Shown here piece after piece: positions 6,174 to 10,241 of a stretch of 10,241 bases of DNA (the first letter of the stretch is position 1; each line of letters starts with the position of its first letter). Position numbers and translations under genes: made by a program. Source of the stretch: JANNRR01 sp043736155. Its GTDB lineage: Bacteria; Pseudomonadota; Alphaproteobacteria; Rhodobacterales; Rhodobacteraceae. The stretch spans positions 1 through 10,241 of the forward strand of contig JAYTDA010000400.1 in assembly GCA_043736155.1 (NCBI GenBank), read 5' to 3'. The notes below the pieces were generated by a model that was not told the origin of the DNA, did no database searches, and was given only the letters and a program-made list of their open reading frames with translations.

Positions 6174-7226
6174 CTACTGGGTCGAGGTCAAGACAACCTC
6201 GACCCTTCTGTTTTGCGCCCGCCCGGCTTCGGTCAGATTGCTGGAACGCGGCACCAGATAACCGACGCCCTGTGCGCTGACCTGGCCCCTTGCCACCGCC
6301 AGATCCCGCACCAGATGCGCCACCACCGAAGCCGCCCGGCGCTTTGACAGGGCGATGTTGCTCTCCAGCCCGCCAGAGGCATCGGTATGGCCCACCAGCA
6401 CCACAGCCCGCGCCGGATTGGCGGCAAGGTAGTCCGCCAATGCCTTCAGCGAAGGGTAGTCGCCCGGCGCCAGCTCTGACGACCCGGTGCCAAAGCTCAG
6501 ATCATCCAGCACCACCCGCCCGCCGCTTTCCAAGAGCGCCCCGGTTGGTCCGACAGCCGCCGCTTCGGTCGACAAGTCAGACCGCTGATTGTCCACCGGG
6601 TCCACCGGCGCCAGCTCTGGCAGGGACGGTGCCGGGGCCGCGGCGGTTCCGCCCGCCTGTGCCGCCGCCTGTGCCGCCGCCGGTGCCGCCGCTGCGACTT
6701 TTGTCACCCGAAACACCTGCACAAACCCGGTTTCCGAACTGCGGCTGACCAACAGGCTGACAAACTCCGCTGTGCCTCCCTGGTCTTTGCGCGCCGCCAG
6801 ATAGCGGAAATCGCCCAGGTCCACATGCATTTCCGGTTCTGCCAGCACATTGGTGTCAAACCGGAAATCAAAACCGCCACAGCTGGCGGCATCGCATTCG
6901 AACAACACCTCGAACCCCTGCCTCACCAACTGTGCCCGCAGACCGGCCAAAAGTTGCAATGTGGTTGCCCCTGCCAGTGGCAGCCGATAGGCGCTTTGCC
7001 GGATCGCGCCTTCGGCCACCAGCACCGCGCCGCCAATTGCCCGCCACGGCCCGATCGGCATCAGGTAACTGCCCGGCACCTCCCGATGTTCCAGCGTCAG
7101 TTCCGCCGCACCGGCAAATCGCGGCTCGAACCCCTGTGCCGCCAACAGGCCCGGCCAGCCGATGGCCAGCGCCAGCAGCAGCCTTTTCAGCACCGGGGCA
7201 TTCGCAACGGATCGCCGGATCTGCAC
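6174..7226 (-). CDS. Exported OmpA-C (peptidoglycan-anchoring) protein
   Basis: This is a 350-residue envelope protein. A basic start and hydrophobic stretch (KRLLLALAIGWPGLLAA, 14-30) form a signal peptide, with cleavage likely near AAQ (29-31). A globular domain follows to about residue 176, with two close cysteines (Cys111, Cys116) that could form a disulfide in the periplasm. Then comes an Ala/Pro-rich linker (about 177-212). The OmpA-C domain occupies about 238-348: GHTDASGG with Asp282, NIALSKRRA with Arg297, and QNRRVEVVL. Asp282 and Arg297 match the pair that binds diaminopimelate in OmpA. There is no beta-barrel. I chose the GTG at 7226 because AGGTGA lies seven bases ahead and it avoids overlap with the GNAT gene; the ATG at 7310 would put 28 polar residues before the signal. 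It is the third gene of a likely cinA-GNAT-ompA operon. Confidence 0.87.
   Translation of the reverse strand: MQIRRSVANAPVLKRLLLALAIGWPGLLAAQGFEPRFAGAAELTLEHREVPGSYLMPIGPWRAIGGAVLVAEGAIRQSAYRLPLAGATTLQLLAGLRAQLVRQGFEVLFECDAASCGGFDFRFDTNVLAEPEMHVDLGDFRYLAARKDQGGTAEFVSLLVSRSSETGFVQVFRVTKVAAAAPAAAQAAAQAGGTAAAPAPSLPELAPVDPVDNQRSDLSTEAAAVGPTGALLESGGRVVLDDLSFGTGSSELAPGDYPSLKALADYLAANPARAVVLVGHTDASGGLESNIALSKRRAASVVAHLVRDLAVARGQVSAQGVGYLVPRSSNLTEAGRAQNRRVEVVLTSTQ
6179..6214 (+). terminator. Hairpin with T-rich tail facing plus-strand transcription
   Basis: GGGTCGAGGT (6179-6188) and ACCTCGACCC (6196-6205) are perfect complements with loop CAAGACA, followed on the plus strand by TTCTGTTTT. It would stop transcripts coming from lysR before they run antisense into the OmpA-C gene. 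The hairpin lies in the last ten codons of that gene on the other strand, its foot almost touching the TAG stop (6174-6176). On the minus strand no T tract follows. Confidence 0.5.
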
Positions 7227-7257
7227 CCTCAATTCACCTGTTCGGGCCACTTCGGGC

Positions 7258-7968
7258 TCATTTCTGCCGATAGTGGTATGTTCCCACAACCCCCATTCCA
7301 AGTGAAGCATAGAGATGGCGCGCCGGGCCGTTGGCTTCGGTCACCGCCAGCGCCAATTGGTCCGCCCCCTCGGAAAGTGCCCATTTGGCCGCCATTTTCA
7401 CGATATTGGCGGCGGTTCCTTGCCGACGCAGCGCCGGTCGCACCTCCAGTGCATGCAAAAATGCGGCATCGGGGGTGGCAGCCACAAAGGCAACACCGGC
7501 GGCACGGCCCGAACTGCGCCCCAGTATCGCGGTTTTCGGCAGCGCCACCCGGTCCATCACCGCAAGGCGGGCGGGGCCAATGCCGCCCCCGGCCCAGATC
7601 TCCTTGGCGATTTCCAGCGGCGGCCAATGGGGAATTGCCGCGACCGACCCCAACGGCAATGCCGCCAGCGCGGCGGCGGCGGCGGCATAAATCACCACCG
7701 GGTCAACCAGCCGGTAGCCCCGCGCCGCCAACAAGGCATCCAGCCCGGCCTCTGTCGGGCGCAGCAAGAACAGTGGCTCTTGCCCCAGCGCCGCCATCGC
7801 GGCTTCCGCCACCCTCAGATCGGCCTCGAAAACGGCCCCGGTCGCCGAAGCGGCTGCCACCCGTTTGCCGCCACCGCCACCCTGCCGCACCATCCATGGG
7901 CCGATCAGCCGGCTGGCAACCGGTGGCCAGGTCGCCTCCATCGCGCCAACGGAGTCAGACAGCGCCAC
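7258..7968 (-). CDS. GNAT-family N-acetyltransferase
   Basis: This is a 236-residue protein ending in a GNAT domain, which transfers an acetyl group from acetyl-CoA to an amine; the substrate is unknown. The acetyl-CoA pyrophosphate loop is at LRRQGTA (180-186, with Arg182, Gly184 and Ala186), after the strand FLHALEVRP (170-178). The C-terminal motif VTEANGPARHLYASLGM (209-225) has the usual Asn213 and Tyr220. The first 110 residues (EATWPPVASRLIGPWMVRQGGGGGKRVAAA and beyond) look like a degenerate first GNAT-like half, with an Ala-rich stretch at 95-103. The GTG start at 7968 follows the upstream stop codon by two bases, which suggests translational coupling; the ATG at 7941 is the alternative. 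The gene ends 31 bases before the OmpA-C start. Confidence 0.88.
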   Translation of the reverse strand: MALSDSVGAMEATWPPVASRLIGPWMVRQGGGGGKRVAAASATGAVFEADLRVAEAAMAALGQEPLFLLRPTEAGLDALLAARGYRLVDPVVIYAAAAAALAALPLGSVAAIPHWPPLEIAKEIWAGGGIGPARLAVMDRVALPKTAILGRSSGRAAGVAFVAATPDAAFLHALEVRPALRRQGTAANIVKMAAKWALSEGADQLALAVTEANGPARHLYASLGMGVVGTYHYRQK

Positions 7969-7970
7969 CG

Positions 7971-8702
7971 CTACCGCTGCCCATCCGGGAACAGCCGCGA
8001 CAGCCTTGTCATCGCCTGATCCAGCCGCCCCTTGTCCTGCCCGCGGATCACCAGGTTGGTGCCATAGGCGCCATCCCTGACAAACGGATAGCTGCCGATC
8101 GACAGGTCGGGAAATTCGGCGGCCAGATCGCCCAGCGGCTTGGCAATCTCGCCTTCGCCCCGGTCAATCCGCAAGCTCTGGCTCAGCAGCGGCACACCGC
8201 CGGACAGGGTGGCCAGCAACCCTGCCACCATCGCCTGAAAGATATTGGGCACCCCGGCCATCACATGCACATTGCCGAGGCTAAATCCCGGGGCTGCGGA
8301 AATCGGGTTGTCGATCAGCCGCGCCGCCCCGGGTATCCGCGCCATCCGCAACCGCGCCGGGTTCAACGCCACCCCCGAGCGGGCATAATGCGCCGCCAGC
8401 ACCGCGCGGGCATCGTCGCGGATCTCGATGGTGACACCAAAGGCGGCGGCAATCGCATCGGCGGTGATGTCGTCATGGGTGGGGCCGATGCCGCCCGAGG
8501 TGAAGACATGGTCATACTCGGCGCGCAGCGCGTTGACGGCGGCGACAATCGCTTCGTGCCGGTCAGACACGATCCGCACCTCGGCCAGATCGATGCCGAC
8601 CTTGGTCAGTTCGCCGGCCAGATGATGCATGTTGGCATCGCGGGTGCGGCCCGACAGGATCTCATCGCCGATCACCAGCATCGCAGCAGTTGGGTTGGGC
8701 AT
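7971..8702 (-). CDS. CinA N-terminal / MoaB-like molybdopterin-binding domain protein
   Basis: This 243-residue protein matches the MoCF-biosynthesis fold found at the N-terminus of competence/damage-inducible protein CinA. Diagnostic segments are IGDEILSGRTRDAN (11-24), TSGGIGPTHDDITADA (68-83) and VHVMAGVPNIFQAM (145-158). The C-terminal nicotinamide-nucleotide amidase (PncC) domain of full-length CinA is absent, so this is the single-domain form often annotated as competence/damage-inducible protein A or molybdopterin-binding protein. Two-domain CinA proteins hydrolyse ADP-ribose and deamidate NMN; for the single-domain form the role is uncertain. The ATG is preceded by GGAGG at a spacing of six. 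It heads a compact minus-strand cluster and is divergent from map. Confidence 0.9.
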   Translation of the reverse strand: MPNPTAAMLVIGDEILSGRTRDANMHHLAGELTKVGIDLAEVRIVSDRHEAIVAAVNALRAEYDHVFTSGGIGPTHDDITADAIAAAFGVTIEIRDDARAVLAAHYARSGVALNPARLRMARIPGAARLIDNPISAAPGFSLGNVHVMAGVPNIFQAMVAGLLATLSGGVPLLSQSLRIDRGEGEIAKPLGDLAAEFPDLSIGSYPFVRDGAYGTNLVIRGQDKGRLDQAMTRLSRLFPDGQR

Positions 8703-8827
8703 CGCAAACCTCCGTGTTGTCCGACCCTATAGGCCAATCCTGGCCGCACCGAAACCTCGCCCCCCGTTTCCCCAGACAATTTGTTGCTGATTTCAGCTTG
8801 TTTTTCGCAAAAATACTCTGCGGGGGT

Positions 8828-8848
8828 GTGGGGGTGCAAAACCCCCAC
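8828..8848. repeat. GC-rich hairpin in the cinA-map divergent region
   Basis: GTGGGGGT (8828-8835) and ACCCCCAC (8841-8848) pair perfectly around GCAAA. It is preceded by an A/T-rich stretch containing CGCAAAAATACTC (8806-8818). I recall a similar arrangement, an AAAATACTC word followed by a G-run hairpin, as a frequent intergenic repeat in Rhodobacteraceae genomes. The 282-base gap between the divergent genes must also contain both promoters, which I could not place. Confidence 0.5.
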
Positions 8849-8945
8849 CGGCTTGTGCAGCAGACCGGCGGCACGGCCTTTTCCCGCAACGCCGGTGCAG
8901 CAGCTTGCGCAATCTGTGGCGCGCCCTCTGGCCAATCCACGCGAT

Positions 8946-8973
8946 TTTCACTATCCAGTCGGGGTCAGTGAAA
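8946..8973 (+). promoter_or_regulatory. Small hairpin at the map ribosome binding site
   Basis: TTTCACT (8946-8952) pairs with AGTGAAA (8967-8973) around a 14-base loop. The right arm takes in the first three bases of AAAGGAG (8971-8977), the ribosome binding site of map, but leaves GGAG free. Effect on translation is therefore uncertain. Confidence 0.25.
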
Positions 8974-8984
8974 GGAGTCTCCGC

Positions 8985-9848
8985 TTGGAAGAAACCCGTG
9001 GCCGCCTGACCAAGGATGGTATCCGGATCCATGAAGCCGCCGATTTCGCCGGAATGCGCCGTGCGGGTCAGGTGGCGGCACAGGTTCTGGATGCGATGTC
9101 GCCGCTGGTGGTGCCGGGGGTCAGCACCGAGGAACTGGACCGCGTCATCACCGAAATGGTGGCGTCACTGGGGGCGCGGTCTGCTACCATCGGCTATCGC
9201 GGCTATCAGCATGCTTCGTGCATTTCGGTCAACCATGTGGTTTGCCACGGGATTCCCGGCCAGCCGATCCCCAAGGGCGCCAGTGAAACCGTGTCACGCG
9301 ATCTGGAAAAGCGCCGGGCCAATGATCGATTGCTGGCGGGTGACATCCTCAATATCGACGTCACCGTCATCCTCGATGGCTGGTACGGCGACACCAGCCG
9401 GATGTATCTGGCCGGCGATCCGGCGCGGCGGTCGGAACGGCTGATCCAGGTGACGCATGACGCGCTGATGAAAGGGGTCGCCGCCGTGCGCCCGGGGGCC
9501 ACCTTTGGCGATATCGGCCACGCGATTCAGACCTATGTCGAAGCCAACCGGATGGCGGTGGTGCGCGATTTCTGCGGCCATGGTCTGGGCCGGGTGTTTC
9601 ATGCACCGCCGAACGTGCTGCATTATGGCCGCGCCGGATCGGGTGCGGTGCTGGAAGAGGGGATGTTTTTCACCATCGAACCGATGGTCAATCTTGGCCG
9701 TGCCGAAACCCGGGTGCTGGCCGATGACTGGACAGCGGTGACCCGCGACAAATCGCTGTCGGCGCAGTTTGAACATTCGGTCGGGGTGACCGCAACCGGG
9801 GTCGAGATCTTCACCCTGTCCCCGGCAGGTCTGTTTCACCCGACGTGA
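8985..9848 (+). CDS. map: Type I methionine aminopeptidase
   Basis: This 287-residue cytoplasmic metalloenzyme removes the initiator methionine from new proteins. All metal ligands are present: Asp125 (NIDVT), Asp136 (GDTSRMY), His199 (CGHGLG), Glu232 (TIEPM) and Glu263 (FEHSV). His88 (CHGIP) and His206 match E. coli His79 and His178. Between His88 and Asp125 there are 36 residues against 17 in E. coli as I recall it, so a charged loop of about 19 residues (near 98-116) is inserted. I chose the TTG at 8985 because AAAGGAG sits seven bases upstream and the protein then begins MEETRGRLTKDGIRIHE; the open frame back to 8781 is unlike the family. It is divergent from the CinA-like gene and followed by a repeat array. 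Confidence 0.96.
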   Translation: MEETRGRLTKDGIRIHEAADFAGMRRAGQVAAQVLDAMSPLVVPGVSTEELDRVITEMVASLGARSATIGYRGYQHASCISVNHVVCHGIPGQPIPKGASETVSRDLEKRRANDRLLAGDILNIDVTVILDGWYGDTSRMYLAGDPARRSERLIQVTHDALMKGVAAVRPGATFGDIGHAIQTYVEANRMAVVRDFCGHGLGRVFHAPPNVLHYGRAGSGAVLEEGMFFTIEPMVNLGRAETRVLADDWTAVTRDKSLSAQFEHSVGVTATGVEIFTLSPAGLFHPT

Positions 9849-9880
9849 CGGGGGAGAGTGTGTGCTTGCACGCATCAATC

Positions 9881-9993
9881 ACCGATCCACCCCGTAGGTC
9901 GGGGTACACCCCGCCCTCGCCCCACTCACAAACCCATCTTCCCCCTGCGACCCATCCCCTTCCTGCGCCGCCGGTTTGAACCCGTCCACCCGC
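9881..9993. repeat. First copy of a compound intergenic repeat
   Basis: This 113-base unit starts with ACCGATCC, holds one 30-base palindromic subunit (9891-9920, core GTAGGTCGGGGTACACCCCG), and ends with a 20-base word, GTTTGAACCCGTCCACCCGC (9974-9993). The second copy at 10001-10174 has the same order. Together the copies fill the stretch after map, where no gene is visible. The 32 bases before it (9849-9880) contain only a small TGTGCTTGCAC-type palindrome. Confidence 0.85.
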
Positions 9994-10000
9994 ATGGGCA

Positions 10001-10174
10001 ACCGATCCGCCCCGTAGGTCGGGGTACTCCCCGACTCCACCCCGTAGGTCGGGGTACACCCCGACTCCGCCCCGTAGGTCGGGGTACACCCCGCCCTCGC
10101 CCCGCTCACAGGTCCATCTTCCCCTGCGCGCCCCGTCCCCTTCCAGCGCCGCCGGTTTGAACCCGTCCACCCGC
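10001..10174. repeat. Second, expanded copy of the compound repeat
   Basis: It has the same order as the first copy, but with three adjacent 30-base subunits (10011-10040, 10041-10070, 10071-10100) in place of one. The middle subunit is the best palindrome: GTCGGGGT, AC, ACCCCGAC at 10048-10065. The closing word GTTTGAACCC... is at 10155-10174. The extra length (174 against 113 bases) is almost exactly two subunits, so copy number changed by tandem expansion or loss. Confidence 0.88.
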
Positions 10175-10220
10175 GCGAGTAGCCGCTGGCCGGGAACGCA
10201 ACGCCGGTCATCTATGCCTT

Positions 10221-10241
10221 GTTTGAACCCGTCCACCCGCG
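10221..10241. repeat. Third occurrence of the closing word, cut by the window edge
   Basis: GTTTGAACCCGTCCACCCGC appears a third time at 10221-10240. Here the preceding sequence (10175-10220) is unrelated to the other copies, so the word also exists apart from the compound unit. The array probably continues beyond the window. Confidence 0.75.

Noticed and set aside
6825..8732. 635-codon open frame on the plus strand
   Set aside because: It runs antisense through the OmpA-C, GNAT and CinA-like genes and is rich in Pro, Arg, His and Gln with no domain. The minus-strand genes show clear family motifs.
8781..8984. Longer N-terminus for methionine aminopeptidase
   Set aside because: The 68 extra residues are encoded across the intergenic hairpin, are unlike the family, and lack a ribosome binding site. 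TTG at 8985 has AAAGGAG at the correct spacing.
10011..10100. CRISPR-like array
   Set aside because: The 30-base units are directly adjacent with no unique spacers between them, and no cas genes are present.
9811..10236. 141-codon minus-strand frame with a repeated YPDLRGG peptide
   Set aside because: The 30-base subunit is a multiple of three, so repeats stay in frame by arithmetic. The outer closing words are 181 bases apart, which shifts frame, so the peptide is not preserved between the large copies. Better read as non-coding palindromic repeats.

Overview
The window looks like ordinary chromosome of a GC-rich alphaproteobacterium, most probably of the order Rhodobacterales. This rests on recognisable protein families (the lactate dehydrogenase-like malate dehydrogenase, FadH, a methionine aminopeptidase with an extra loop), strong GC bias at third codon positions, GTG and TTG starts, and GC-rich palindromic intergenic repeats. 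The assignment is inference from recall, not from a search. I see no phage, plasmid, CRISPR, rRNA or tRNA genes.

Layout. On the left, mdh (minus) ends about 100 bases from the window edge. Divergent from it runs a plus-strand series: a TauE/SafE-type membrane exporter, a complete 2,4-dienoyl-CoA reductase (fadH), a 108-residue four-helix membrane protein related to SMR/EamA transporters, and a LysR regulator of the CrgA-like group. Next comes a 461-base stretch without a gene. It holds five hairpins and is bracketed by a 13-base perfect inverted repeat (5732-5744 and 6143-6155), so it reads as a MITE-like element. A compact minus-strand cluster follows, in transcription order a CinA/MoaB-like protein, a GNAT acetyltransferase and an exported OmpA-C protein. 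Divergent from that cluster is map (plus), with a TTG start. The last 393 bases after map are an array of palindromic direct repeats that runs off the window.

How the genes work together. mdh serves the TCA cycle, fadH the breakdown of unsaturated fatty acids, and map N-terminal protein maturation. The exporter and fadH are 66 bases apart and could share a transcript. The cinA-GNAT-ompA genes are packed tightly enough to be one operon. No single pathway joins the whole window.

No convincing new protein system is present. The points most worth following are non-coding: the MITE-like element, a hairpin that would cover the fadH ribosome binding site and has a competing alternative fold, and the nested repeat array after map. 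Among proteins, the small SMR-like transporter lacks the family's essential Glu14, and the N-terminal domain of the OmpA-C protein is not one I recognise with confidence.
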